Below the pieces are notes generated by a model that saw nothing but the letters and a program-made list of their open reading frames with translations, did not search any database and was not told the origin of the DNA. From Agromyces sp. 3263 (GTDB lineage Bacteria; Actinomycetota; Actinomycetes; Actinomycetales; Microbacteriaceae): a stretch of DNA of 64,000 bases. The stretch covers positions 868,001 through 932,000 of the forward strand of contig NZ_JAVDUV010000001.1 of assembly GCF_031456545.1 (NCBI RefSeq), given 5' to 3'. The position numbers and the translations under genes were made by a program. Below, piece after piece: positions 56,694 to 64,000 of the stretch (within the stretch, counting starts at the first letter, position 1; each line of letters begins with the position of its first letter).

Positions 56694-57581
56694 ATGAGCG
56701 AGTCACCGCGACGAATTCGCCGCGAATCCCCCAGCGATCGCCGTGGCGAGCTGCTGGCGGCCGCGCGCGACGAGGCGGCCGGACGTCGTCCGGCCGACCT
56801 GCTGCACCAGTGGTCGACGGATGCCACGGTCGGCCCGAGTCCCGTCGACCTCCGCACGACCGTGGCCTACGACACGCTCGCGCTCGATGCTGCCCGCGAC
56901 TACGAGGCGCTGCTGCTCTCGCCGGTGGCCCCGCTCGGCGCGGCATCCGTCGTCGCTCCGACCTCGCAGGACCGCACGCTCTCGACCATCCGCGCATCCG
57001 AGGTGGTCTCCGACCCGACGAACGTGCTGGCGCTCGAGGCCGCGCGCCGGCTGCAGGTCGACCCGCGGCAGGAGGTGCGGCTCTGCGCGACGCACCAGGT
57101 CCTCCGCATGCAGCCGGTCGCCGGCGGCGAGGGGCACACCCGGCACTTCCGTCTCTTCGTGCTGGCCGACGCCGGCGCCGGGCTCGCCGACGACGGCTTC
57201 GAGGTCGCCGCCGTGGCCGCGCAGCTCGCCGTCCACCGCCGCATGCTCGACGCCGCGGCATCCGCCCGCGGCCTCGACTGGGAGCGTCCCCTCGCCATCG
57301 TGCGCACCGACGGGACCCTCCCGGCGCTCGGCAAGCGCGTCACAGCCGCGATCGCCGCGTCGCAGCCGGACGTCGAGGTGCGCGCCGAGACACTGGCGTC
57401 GACCTACTACCACGGGCTTCGCCTCGGCTTCGGCGTGCACGACCGCGCTGGGGCATTCCGCGAGGTGGTCGACCTCGGCGTGTTCGACTGGGTGGCGCAG
57501 CTCACCAGCAACCGGCGCCACCGCTACGTGGCGAGCGCGATCGGCATCCAGCTGCTGCCGCTGCTGTTCGGCGGGAGATGA
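56694..57581 (+). CDS. Unknown conserved-looking protein, 295 aa
   Basis: 295 residues from ATG 56694 (GGAG upstream). I do not recognise the family. It starts with a basic helix SPRRIRRESPSDRRGELLAA, then RRPADLLHQWSTDATVGPSP, VAPTSQDRTLSTIRASEVVS, LCATHQVLRMQPVAGGEGHT, FRLFVLADAGAGLADDGFEV and YYHGLRLGFGVHDRAGAFRE. Mixed alpha/beta, no signal peptide or membrane helix. The end overlaps the CHY zinc-finger gene by 4 bases (ATGA), so they are co-translated. Confidence 0.6.
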   Translation: MSESPRRIRRESPSDRRGELLAAARDEAAGRRPADLLHQWSTDATVGPSPVDLRTTVAYDTLALDAARDYEALLLSPVAPLGAASVVAPTSQDRTLSTIRASEVVSDPTNVLALEAARRLQVDPRQEVRLCATHQVLRMQPVAGGEGHTRHFRLFVLADAGAGLADDGFEVAAVAAQLAVHRRMLDAAASARGLDWERPLAIVRTDGTLPALGKRVTAAIAASQPDVEVRAETLASTYYHGLRLGFGVHDRAGAFREVVDLGVFDWVAQLTSNRRHRYVASAIGIQLLPLLFGGR

Positions 57582-57967
57582 TGGATGGCGTGACCCAGCC
57601 CGAACGCCACGACGCCGGCGATGCCCGCACCCCCGGCCGACCGCACGTGCTCGGTCCGGTCGTCGACGACATGACCCGCTGCGTCCACTACCGCACCGAG
57701 GTCGACATCGTGGCGATCAGGTTCGCGTGCTGCGGCGAGTACTACCCCTGCCACCGCTGCCACCAGGAGACCGCCGACCACGAGGCGACGCAGTGGCCGA
57801 TCGACGAGCGCGACCGCGAGGCGGTGCTCTGCGGCGCCTGCGGCACCGAGCTCACGATCGACGCCTACCTCGGCGCCACCGAGTGCCCGAACTGCCACGC
57901 GCCGTTCAACGAGCGCTGCGCGCTCCACACCCACCTGTACTTCGAGACGGAGCCGGCCGAAGGCTGA
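57578..57967 (+). CDS. CHY zinc-finger protein
   Basis: 129 residues from ATG 57578; GTG 57590 is a possible later start. CHY-finger pattern: CVHYRTEVDIVAIRFACCGE, YPCHRCHQETADHEATQW, AVLCGACGTELTIDAYLGA, ECPNCHAPFNERCALH. At least eight Cys/His ligands fit two or three zinc sites. Bacterial CHY proteins are small and of unknown role; eukaryotic relatives handle redox-linked import. Coupled to the unknown gene upstream. Confidence 0.88.
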   Translation: MMDGVTQPERHDAGDARTPGRPHVLGPVVDDMTRCVHYRTEVDIVAIRFACCGEYYPCHRCHQETADHEATQWPIDERDREAVLCGACGTELTIDAYLGATECPNCHAPFNERCALHTHLYFETEPAEG

Positions 57968-57989
57968 TCGCTGCCGCGGCCGTCGCACC

Positions 57990-59021
57990 TCAGCCCAGCC
58001 GGGCGCCCACCCGATCCGCCCGGAACTGGCCGGCCAGCACGAGCACGGCGATCACGACGGCGAAGACGCCGCACGCGATGAGCCCGACCGGGCCAGCCAG
58101 CCACGCCGGCGGGATCGGGGAGCCGGCGGCGACGAACAGGGCGGCGAGGCCCGCGGACGCGTTGAACGCGCCATGCCCGAACACCGCGGGCCACACCGAT
58201 CCGGTGCGCAGGCGGCTCCACCCGAGGAGCACGCCGAACAGCATGCCGGCGAACGTCATGAGCAGCACGCCCCACGCGTCGGTCAGGCCGTAGTTGTAGC
58301 CGAGCAGGATGAGCGGCGTGTGCCAGAAGCCCCAGAACGCACCCGACAGCAGCAGCGCAGGCCACACGCCGAGCGGCCGGAGCGCGGGCAGCAACCAGCC
58401 GCGCCACCCCACCTCCTCGCCGAACGCGAGCGGCGCGTTGAGCACGGCGCCCAGCGGGATCATCGCCAGCTGCATCGCGACCATCAGCCCGATCGGGGGC
58501 ATCGGCGAATCGGCCGGCAGGGTCGCCGCGAGTTGCTCGGCGAACCCCGAGAACCCGACCAGGTCGAACTGCGCGAACCCCAGCACGCCCACCACCACGA
58601 GTCCCGCCGCGACCAGCACGGGCATCGCGAAGATCGTCGCCACGGTCACGCCGAGGGTGCGGCCCACCGGCCGCAGGGGCCACATGCCGAGCTCGCGCAG
58701 GATGCCGCGGGCGCCCCGCCTGCCGCGACGGCGGCGTTCGACGAGCAGCGCCGCGACGGTGCCCACCGCGGGCGTGAACATCATGGCCGCCGCGATCAGG
58801 GGCAGCAGCGGGTCGGCCATGCCCTGGGCACGGAGCCAGAGCGGCAGCGCGACGAGCCAGGCCAGCCCACACGCGGTGACCGCGAAGACGGCGACCGCGG
58901 CCCAGTCCACGCGCGAGGGCACGTCGTCCGTCTCCGCGCCCGGCGGCGCCCCGATCGGGGCCGGCGCGAGGTCGCCGTCGGGGTGGAGATCGGTCCCGGA
59001 GTCACGGCGGTCATCGGTCAC
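57990..59021 (-). CDS. CPBP-family intramembrane metalloprotease
   Basis: 343 residues from GTG 59021 (GTG 59027 also possible). After a Pro/Asp-rich N-terminus there are about eight hydrophobic helices. CPBP/CAAX protease motifs: FGEEVGWRGWLLPAL (double Glu), FWGFWHTPLILLGYN (His) and VFGHGAFNASAGL (His/Asn). These enzymes cleave prenylated or bacteriocin-type peptides in the membrane, or act in resistance. Same strand as MarR, 143 bases downstream of it. Confidence 0.87.
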   Translation of the reverse strand: MTDDRRDSGTDLHPDGDLAPAPIGAPPGAETDDVPSRVDWAAVAVFAVTACGLAWLVALPLWLRAQGMADPLLPLIAAAMMFTPAVGTVAALLVERRRRGRRGARGILRELGMWPLRPVGRTLGVTVATIFAMPVLVAAGLVVVGVLGFAQFDLVGFSGFAEQLAATLPADSPMPPIGLMVAMQLAMIPLGAVLNAPLAFGEEVGWRGWLLPALRPLGVWPALLLSGAFWGFWHTPLILLGYNYGLTDAWGVLLMTFAGMLFGVLLGWSRLRTGSVWPAVFGHGAFNASAGLAALFVAAGSPIPPAWLAGPVGLIACGVFAVVIAVLVLAGQFRADRVGARLG

Positions 59022-59164
59022 GAGCACGACGCTACGCCGCCGACGAGCCCGTGGGATCCGTCGCACGACGGAGGTCGATCCGCCATGCGGCGGGGACGCC
59101 GAGCACACCTGGGCCCGGTTCAGCCGCGAGCCGGTGTCCGCCGCATCCGGCGACCGGGCCGCCG

Positions 59165-59671
59165 TCAACCGGCGTCGCGCACGAGGCGGCGCAGCAGCCC
59201 GGCGAGTGTCGCCTGCTCGTCACGACTCAGGCCGCGCAGCGCCTCGCCTTCGCGACCGGCGAGCTCGCGCATGGCCTCGTCGACGTGGGTGGCACCGTCG
59301 TCGGTGAGGCGCACGAGCACGCTCCGGGCATCGTTCGGGTTCGGGCGGCGCTCGACGAGTCCACGCCGGGTGAGGTTGTCGAGGCGATTCGTCATCGCCG
59401 CGCTGCCGATCATCGTCGCGGCGATGAGCTGGCCGGGGCTGAGTTCGTGCGGCGGCTCCTCGCGCCGGAGCGCGGCGAGCACGTCGAACTCCCACGCCGC
59501 GAGCCCGGCCGCGCTGAAGGCCTCGGCGCGCAGGTGCGCCAGCCGGTTCGCCGCCCGCCGCAATCGCGACATCACGTCGAGGGGGGTCAAGTCGACCCCG
59601 GGAAGCCGGCGCGACCACGCGTCGATGATCAGGTCGACGTCGTCGTCGCGATCGCTCGCCGTGGGGCCCAT
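59165..59671 (-). CDS. MarR-family regulator
   Basis: 168 residues from ATG 59671. Winged helix: LDVMSRLRRAANRLAHLRAE, EFDVLAALRREEPPHELSPG, QLIAATMIGSAAMTNRLDNL, TRRGLVERRPNPNDARSVLV (wing) and LTDDGATHVDEAMRELA. It lies 36 bases after the FMN-reductase gene on the same strand; the two probably form one unit and MarR may control it. Ligand likely an aromatic or oxidant. Confidence 0.9.
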   Translation of the reverse strand: MGPTASDRDDDVDLIIDAWSRRLPGVDLTPLDVMSRLRRAANRLAHLRAEAFSAAGLAAWEFDVLAALRREEPPHELSPGQLIAATMIGSAAMTNRLDNLTRRGLVERRPNPNDARSVLVRLTDDGATHVDEAMRELAGREGEALRGLSRDEQATLAGLLRRLVRDAG

Positions 59672-59707
59672 ACCTTCGAACGTACCTCGCTCGCGAGTCG
59701 CGTCGGC

Positions 59708-60277
59708 CTATTGCCGCGGCAGTACGGTCAGCACGCGCTGGATGTGCTCGCGGAACTCCGCCATGAATCCCGTCAGGAACTCCTGCGTACCGGCGTTGCG
59801 GATCTCGCCGTCGTCGCCGAAGGTCTCGGGCGAGTACTGGATGTACGCCTCGGGCGCCGTCATCTGCCGGGCGTTGCAGAAGCTCAGCACCGCACGGAGG
59901 CTCTGCTGCGCGAGCGCCGTGCCGATCGACCCGACCGATGCCCCGACCACCGCGGCCGGGATGTGGTCGAACGAGTTCTGGCCCCACGGTCGCGACGCCC
60001 AGTCGATCGCGTTCTTCAGGGCGCCCGGGATCGACCGGTTGTACTCGGGCGTCACGAAGAGCACGGCGTCGGATGCCGCGATCGCCTCCTTGAGCGCCAG
60101 GGCCTGCGGCGGGTAGTCGTCGTCGTAGTCCTGGCTGTACAGCGGCAGGTTCCCGATCGGGATCTCGGTGAAGGCGAGGTCGTCGGGTGCGACCCGGATC
60201 AACGCCTTCGAGAGGATCCGGTTGACGGACGTCGACGACAGGCTGCCGACGAAATAGCCGACCTGGTATGCGGGCAT
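59708..60277 (-). CDS. NADPH-dependent FMN reductase
   Basis: 189 residues from ATG 60277 (GAGGAG upstream). Flavodoxin-like: YQVGYFVGSLSSTSVNRILS (phosphate loop GSLSSTSVN), FTEIPIGNLPLYSQDYDDDY, AVLFVTPEYNRSIPGALKNA and IDWASRPWGQNSFDHIPAAV with ASVGSIGTALAQQSL. Belongs to the ChrR/azoreductase-like group that reduces quinones, chromate or azo dyes using NAD(P)H. Co-transcribed with MarR. Confidence 0.92.
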   Translation of the reverse strand: MPAYQVGYFVGSLSSTSVNRILSKALIRVAPDDLAFTEIPIGNLPLYSQDYDDDYPPQALALKEAIAASDAVLFVTPEYNRSIPGALKNAIDWASRPWGQNSFDHIPAAVVGASVGSIGTALAQQSLRAVLSFCNARQMTAPEAYIQYSPETFGDDGEIRNAGTQEFLTGFMAEFREHIQRVLTVLPRQ

Positions 60278-60379
60278 GATGCACTCCTCACTCGAGCGCC
60301 TCACGCTACGCCCGGGATGCTCGCGGCACGAGGGGTTGCGGAGTCGCCACGCGGGCGTCGAGGCTCGGTGCGGGTGCCC

Positions 60380-60405
60380 GGTGCCGAGTTTCGGGTGTCG
60401 GCACC
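60380..60405. promoter_or_regulatory. Inverted repeat before the carboxylesterase
   Basis: GGTGCCGA (60380-60387) and TCGGCACC (60398-60405), 10 bases apart, about 31 bases before the carboxylesterase start in the gap divergent from the FMN reductase. An overlapping pair CGGGTGCC/GGCACCCG (60371/60400) adds alternative pairing. Candidate MarR or other regulator site. Confidence 0.45.
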
Positions 60406-60436
60406 CGAACCTACGATGGACCGCGGAGGCAGACCC

Positions 60437-61849
60437 ATGAGCGAGCAGGCCCTGAACGCGCATCCCATCGATGACGGCGCCGACGGCATGCGCCCGGGCG
60501 AGCACTCCTGGCCCGGCGACCTCACCACCGTCGACACTCGCTTCGGCGTCTTCGCGGCCGTCGACGACGGCGAGGTCACCCGCATCCGCAACATCCGCTA
60601 CGCCGTCGCCGAGCGCTTCGCGCCGCCGGTGCCGGTCGAGCCCGACCCGCGCGAGGCATCCGCCCGCCAGTACCAGCGGCTCGGATGCCCGCAGCCGCCC
60701 GCCTCGAGCGACGGCCTCTTCGGCGGCACGATGCGCGGCGTCGAGTTCGACGAGGACTGCCTGCGGCTCTCGATCACGCGCCCCGCCGACTGGGCCGGCG
60801 AGGCGCTGCCGGTCATGGTGTGGGTGCACGGCGGCTCCTACGTGTCGGGTGCGGGCGACGTCGGCGGCTACGATCCCGCGGCGCTCGTGCGCGAGCAGCG
60901 CGTCGTCGTGGTCACGATCACCTACCGGCTCGGCGTGCTGGGCTTCCTCGGCGGCGGCGACCCGGGCGCGCGGCCGGCCAACCTCGGGCTGCTCGACCTC
61001 GTCGAGGCCCTGCGCTGGGTCCGTTTCCGCATCGACGCGTTCGGCGGCGACCCCGGGCGGGTGACGGTCTTCGGCCAGTCGGCGGGCGCGGATGCGATCG
61101 CGCACCTGCTCGTGGCATCCGGGGCCGAGGGGCTCGTGAACCGGGCGATCGTGCAGAGCGCGCCGTTCGGCATCCGGCAACGACGGCGTCGCCTGCAGGA
61201 GCGCATGCGGCGGGCGGCGGGTCCGCTGGCTCCCGATGCCGCGCTCGACGAGCTGTTCGCCGCGCAGGACCGGGCGGCGCGCGCGGCGGCGGGGTTCGGA
61301 CTGCGCTCGGGCATGCCGTTCAGCCCCCAGTACGGGCACGCCCCGCTGCCGCTGGAGCGCGAGGTGGCCGCCGGCTGGCGGCGGCGAGCGCCCGAGCTCG
61401 AGGTGCTCGTGACCTCGACCACCGAGGAGGCCGCCTTCTTCCTCGAGCTCGCGCCGAAGCTGAAGTCGCTCACGTCGAGGCGGGTGATCGGGCCGCCGAC
61501 CCGGTTCGCGCTCGTGCGCCTCGTGACGAGCGCCGTGTACACGCGGGGTGCCCGGCGCTTCGCGCGGTTGCTCGCCCGCGGTGGCGGCCGGGTGCAGGTC
61601 GCCCGATTCGACGGGCGGCCCGAGGGCAGTCGCATCGGCTCGGCTCACGCCATCGAGCTCGCGCTGCTGTTCCCCAATGCGGTCGCGTGGGCGCCGGCGA
61701 GGCTGCTCGCGCCGCACGGCGCCGAGTCGCTCGTCGAGGCGGGCGCACCGCTGCGTGCCGCGTGGGGCGAGTTCGCTCGCACGGGGCGCATCGTCGAGCG
61801 GCACGTGCGACTCGGTCGAGGCTGGCGCGGCGGACTGCGGGTGCGCTGA
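60437..61849 (+). CDS. Carboxylesterase family B protein
   Basis: 470 residues, cytoplasmic (no signal peptide). Type-B carboxylesterase features: RIRNIRYAVAERFAPPVPVE, LPVMVWVHGGSYVSGAGDVG (oxyanion), YRLGVLGFLGG, LGLLDLVEALRWVRFRIDAF and nucleophile S215 in VTVFGQSAGADAIAHLLV. Acid in STTEEAAFFLE and His in IGSAHAIELALLFP. Shorter than the usual 500+ residues. GGAGG lies before the ATG. Hydrolyses esters; substrate not decided. Its end lies in a 19-20-bp repeat. Confidence 0.88.
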   Translation: MSEQALNAHPIDDGADGMRPGEHSWPGDLTTVDTRFGVFAAVDDGEVTRIRNIRYAVAERFAPPVPVEPDPREASARQYQRLGCPQPPASSDGLFGGTMRGVEFDEDCLRLSITRPADWAGEALPVMVWVHGGSYVSGAGDVGGYDPAALVREQRVVVVTITYRLGVLGFLGGGDPGARPANLGLLDLVEALRWVRFRIDAFGGDPGRVTVFGQSAGADAIAHLLVASGAEGLVNRAIVQSAPFGIRQRRRRLQERMRRAAGPLAPDAALDELFAAQDRAARAAAGFGLRSGMPFSPQYGHAPLPLEREVAAGWRRRAPELEVLVTSTTEEAAFFLELAPKLKSLTSRRVIGPPTRFALVRLVTSAVYTRGARRFARLLARGGGRVQVARFDGRPEGSRIGSAHAIELALLFPNAVAWAPARLLAPHGAESLVEAGAPLRAAWGEFARTGRIVERHVRLGRGWRGGLRVR

Positions 61850-61897
61850 CCCCGACGTCGGTGCGCCGACCCGACGAGGGTGCGCCGACCCGACGAT
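61840..61897. repeat. Three near-identical 19-20-bp units across two convergent stops
   Basis: GGTGCGCTGACCCCGACGTC (61840-61859), GGTGCGCCGACCCGACGAG (61860-61878) and GGTGCGCCGACCCGACGAT (61879-61897). The first holds the carboxylesterase TGA; the last ends in the T that begins the TCA (stop) of the aldo/keto reductase. Confidence 0.8.
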
Positions 61898-62814
61898 CAG
61901 CCGCCCGCGGTCAGCTCCGCGACCTCGGCCCACAGCTCGTCGGGAATCACGGCCTCGCGATTCGCGACGAGCTCGCGCACCCGGTCGGGATGCGAGACCC
62001 CGACGAGGGTCGACGTGATTCGCGCGTCGCGTGTCGAGAACTGCAGGGCGACGGCGGCCAGGTCGACCCCGTACGAGTCGCAGAGCGCCCGGAGCCGCTC
62101 GGTGCGTGCCATGACCTCGGGGTCGGGCTCGCGGTACTGGTACCGCGGCTTCTGGTCGAGCGGCTTGGCGAGCAGGCCGCTGGCATAGGGGGCGGCGTTG
62201 AGGTAGGTCATGCCCAGCTCGACCACCTTGGTGATGAGGGGGCTCGCCGACTGGTCGAGCAGCGTGAACCGGTTGTGGTTGAGCAGCACGTCGAACACGC
62301 CCAGGTCGACGTACTGTTCCATCGCCTCGAGGTCACCGCCGGCAACGCCGATCGCGGTGACCAGCCCCTCCTCCTTGAGCTGTCGCATGCCCTCGAGCGC
62401 CCCACCCGGGGCCGTGATCTCCTCGAACGCGAACCGCTCGGGGTCGTGCAGGTGGAACAGGTCGACCCGCTCCACGCCGAGCCGCTCGCAGCTCTCCTCG
62501 AACGACCGGCGCACGCGCGCGGCCGAGAAGTCCCGGCCGTCGGGGTCCGCCTTGGTGGCCAGCACGAACCCGTCGGGAAGTCCGCCGGCCCGCTCGATCG
62601 CGACGCCGATGCGCCGCTCGCTCTCCCCCTTGCCGTACTCGTTCGACGTGTCGAGGAAGTTGATCGGGGTCTCGAAGACGGCCTCGACCGTGGCGATGGC
62701 CCGGTCCTCGTCGACCCCGTAGCCGTACGTCTGCGGCATGCCGCCGAGGGGACTCGTGCCGACGCAGAGATCGGACACGGTGATGCCGGTCGTGCCGACG
62801 GGGTTGAACTCCAT
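61897..62814 (-). CDS. Aldo/keto reductase
   Basis: 305 residues from ATG 62814, with a perfect AGGAGG. Barrel with the AKR tetrad: D and Y in NFLDTSNEYGKGESE, K in FVLATKADPDG, H in DLFHLHDPERF. Also GVAGGDLEAMEQYVDLGVFD and YLNAAPYASGLLAKPL. It would reduce aldehydes, ketones or sugars with NADPH. Lies 43 bases after the ECF42 sigma gene on the same strand, so it may belong to that sigma unit. Confidence 0.9.
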   Translation of the reverse strand: MEFNPVGTTGITVSDLCVGTSPLGGMPQTYGYGVDEDRAIATVEAVFETPINFLDTSNEYGKGESERRIGVAIERAGGLPDGFVLATKADPDGRDFSAARVRRSFEESCERLGVERVDLFHLHDPERFAFEEITAPGGALEGMRQLKEEGLVTAIGVAGGDLEAMEQYVDLGVFDVLLNHNRFTLLDQSASPLITKVVELGMTYLNAAPYASGLLAKPLDQKPRYQYREPDPEVMARTERLRALCDSYGVDLAAVALQFSTRDARITSTLVGVSHPDRVRELVANREAVIPDELWAEVAELTAGG

Positions 62815-62857
62815 GGTTCCTCCTGGCGAGAAGTCCTCGAGCACTGCTGGGTCCTCC

Positions 62858-64000
62858 TCATTCTCGACCGGACGACCCCAGTTCGTCGCGTCGGCGTGAC
62901 AGGTGGGCCCGTTCGGCGGTGTTGCCGGCGAGCGCGATCGCCCGGTCGTAGGCGGTGCGCGCCTCCGCTCGACGCCCGAGCCGGCGCAGGAGCTCCGCAC
63001 GCGTGGCGTGGAACGCGTGATAGCCGTCGAGCGCGTCTGCCACCCGGTCGACGGCCCTCAACGCGACATCCGGCCCCTCGAGCTCGCCGACCGCGATGGC
63101 ACGGTTGAGGGCGACGATCGGCGAGGCATCCAGTCGCTGCAGCTGGTCGTACAGGGCGACGACCTGCGACCAGTCGGTGTCGCGGGCGTCGCAGGCATCG
63201 GTGTGCACCGCGTTGATCGCCGCCAGCAGCTGGTAGCGACCGGGAGCCGCGCCCGAATCCAGGCGCTCGCGCACCAGCCGGTGCCCCTCCTCGATCAGCG
63301 CGGCATCCCACAGCCGGCGGTCCTGCTCCGCAAGCGGCACGAGTTCGCCTGCGGCAGAGAGGCGAGCCGGGCGGCGTGCCTCCGTCAGCAGCATCAGCGC
63401 CAGCAGGCCGACCACCTCGCCGTCGTCGGGGAGCAGTTCACGGATCAGCCGCGTCAGCCGGATCGCCTCGGCCGTCAGGTCGGCACGCACCGGGTCGGTG
63501 TCGGGGCCGGTCGCGAGGTATCCCTCGTTGAAGACGAGGAACAGCACGGCGAGCACGCCGGTGATGCGCGCTGGGAGATCCCGTGCCGACGGCACCCGGT
63601 AGGGGATGCCGGCGGCGGCGATCTTGCCCTTGGCCCGGGTGAGGCGCTGCGCCATGGTGCGCTCCTGCACGAGGAATCCCTCGGCGATCTGCGGCACGGT
63701 GAGGCCGCCGACCAGGCGGAGCGTCAGCGCGATCCGTGCCTCCATCGCCAGGGCCGGGTGGCAGCACGTGAAGACCAACCGGAGCCGGTCGTCATCGATG
63801 ACGCCGAGCGGTTCGGGCGGGTCGTGGTCGGTCAGCATCAGTGCCTCCCGGTGCTTGTCGGCACGCTTGTGCTCGCGCCGGATCCGATCGATCGCCTTGC
63901 GATTGGCGGTCGTGGTGAGCCACGCGCCGGGGTTCGGCGGCACGCCGTCGGCCGGCCACCGCTCGACGGCGGTCGCGAACGCCTCGGCCGACGACTCCTC
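62858..64000 (-). CDS. ECF42-family sigma factor, 5' end outside window
   Basis: 380 residues visible, open to the window edge. Conserved ECF42 start region: AFATAVERWPADGVPPNPGA and WLTTTANRKAIDRIRREHK. Region 4: FTCCHPALAMEARIALTLRL, VPQIAEGFLVQERTMAQRLT, RAKGKI. The long C-terminal TPR-like extension of this family follows: LLALMLLTEARRPARLSAAG, YQLLAAINAVHTDA, NRAIAVGELEGPDVALRAVD. ECF42 genes usually neighbour DGPF/YCII proteins; these would lie outside the window. Gives a likely unit with the aldo/keto reductase. Confidence 0.92.
   Translation of the reverse strand, partial: EESSAEAFATAVERWPADGVPPNPGAWLTTTANRKAIDRIRREHKRADKHREALMLTDHDPPEPLGVIDDDRLRLVFTCCHPALAMEARIALTLRLVGGLTVPQIAEGFLVQERTMAQRLTRAKGKIAAAGIPYRVPSARDLPARITGVLAVLFLVFNEGYLATGPDTDPVRADLTAEAIRLTRLIRELLPDDGEVVGLLALMLLTEARRPARLSAAGELVPLAEQDRRLWDAALIEEGHRLVRERLDSGAAPGRYQLLAAINAVHTDACDARDTDWSQVVALYDQLQRLDASPIVALNRAIAVGELEGPDVALRAVDRVADALDGYHAFHATRAELLRRLGRRAEARTAYDRAIALAGNTAERAHLSRRRDELGSSGRE

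Noticed and set aside
1..64000. tRNA, rRNA, CRISPR, insertion sequence, integrase or attachment site
   Set aside because: I looked for T-loop words, regularly spaced repeats, DDE/recombinase proteins and terminal inverted repeats and saw none.

Overview
The window is 64 kb of very GC-rich DNA (about 70% or more by eye) packed with short-spaced genes on both strands. GTG starts, ATGA/GTGA overlaps, an LAxTG-type sorting signal, PknB-like kinase, PucR, ECF41 and ECF42 sigma factors and F420-type (DDN) proteins point to an actinobacterium. The dense use of the words GGATGCC/GGCATCC and the gene families suggest the Microbacteriaceae (Agromyces-like); this placement is inference. I see no rRNA, tRNA, transposase, integrase or CRISPR array. 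The region reads as ordinary chromosome rich in regulators, small accessory enzymes and transport.

Layout. 0-3.5 kb: the end of a PucR regulator, a small unknown protein, and an SCP2-like protein coupled to an amylo-alpha-1,6-glucosidase. 3.7-8.8 kb: ABC-F ATPase, an orphan EctB-type diaminobutyrate aminotransferase and small unknown genes. 8.9-10.9 kb: an MFS exporter-SRPBCC-ArsR operon with a double operator. 11-17.8 kb: a membrane Ser/Thr kinase, a histidine kinase/response regulator pair, and divergently a 4-helix membrane protein with a multicopper oxidase. 17.8-24.5 kb: small enzymes, then a SigJ (ECF41) module in which three genes share one promoter motif. 24.6-29.4 kb: a G6PD-like paralogue, a second ECF41 sigma factor, DDN-like and SnoaL-like proteins and a quinone reductase. 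29.5-34.3 kb: cupin, MBL hydrolase, lipoprotein, Nudix, LysE exporter and its divergent Lrp/AsnC regulator. 34.3-43 kb: a complete beta-galactoside locus (two GH42 enzymes, ABC sugar importer, divergent LacI regulator with two operators). 43-46 kb: an esterase and an ArsR-SRPBCC-SDR operon. 46-51.7 kb: a 1501-residue wall-anchored subtilase and a LuxR-HTH regulator. 51.8-64 kb: GNATs, an MHS-type MFS carrier, a toroid cyclase-like protein with a tail-to-tail microprotein, DUF2236/MpaB, CHY zinc finger, CPBP protease, MarR, FMN reductase, type-B carboxylesterase, aldo/keto reductase and a partial ECF42 sigma factor.

The best-supported working units are three. In the SigJ module, GTCACA-N16-GGTC elements precede an alpha/beta hydrolase, sigJ itself and an NmrA-like reductase, and a related element precedes the second ECF41 gene. 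In the galactoside operon, paired ATGTT-N6-AACAT sites lie in the LacI/GH42 divergent promoter. Two ArsR circuits carry visible palindromes. A second layer of interest is non-coding: several gene ends carry short tandem duplications that include or mimic the stop codon, and two long multi-stem hairpins share a GGATTCTC-TGCG core.
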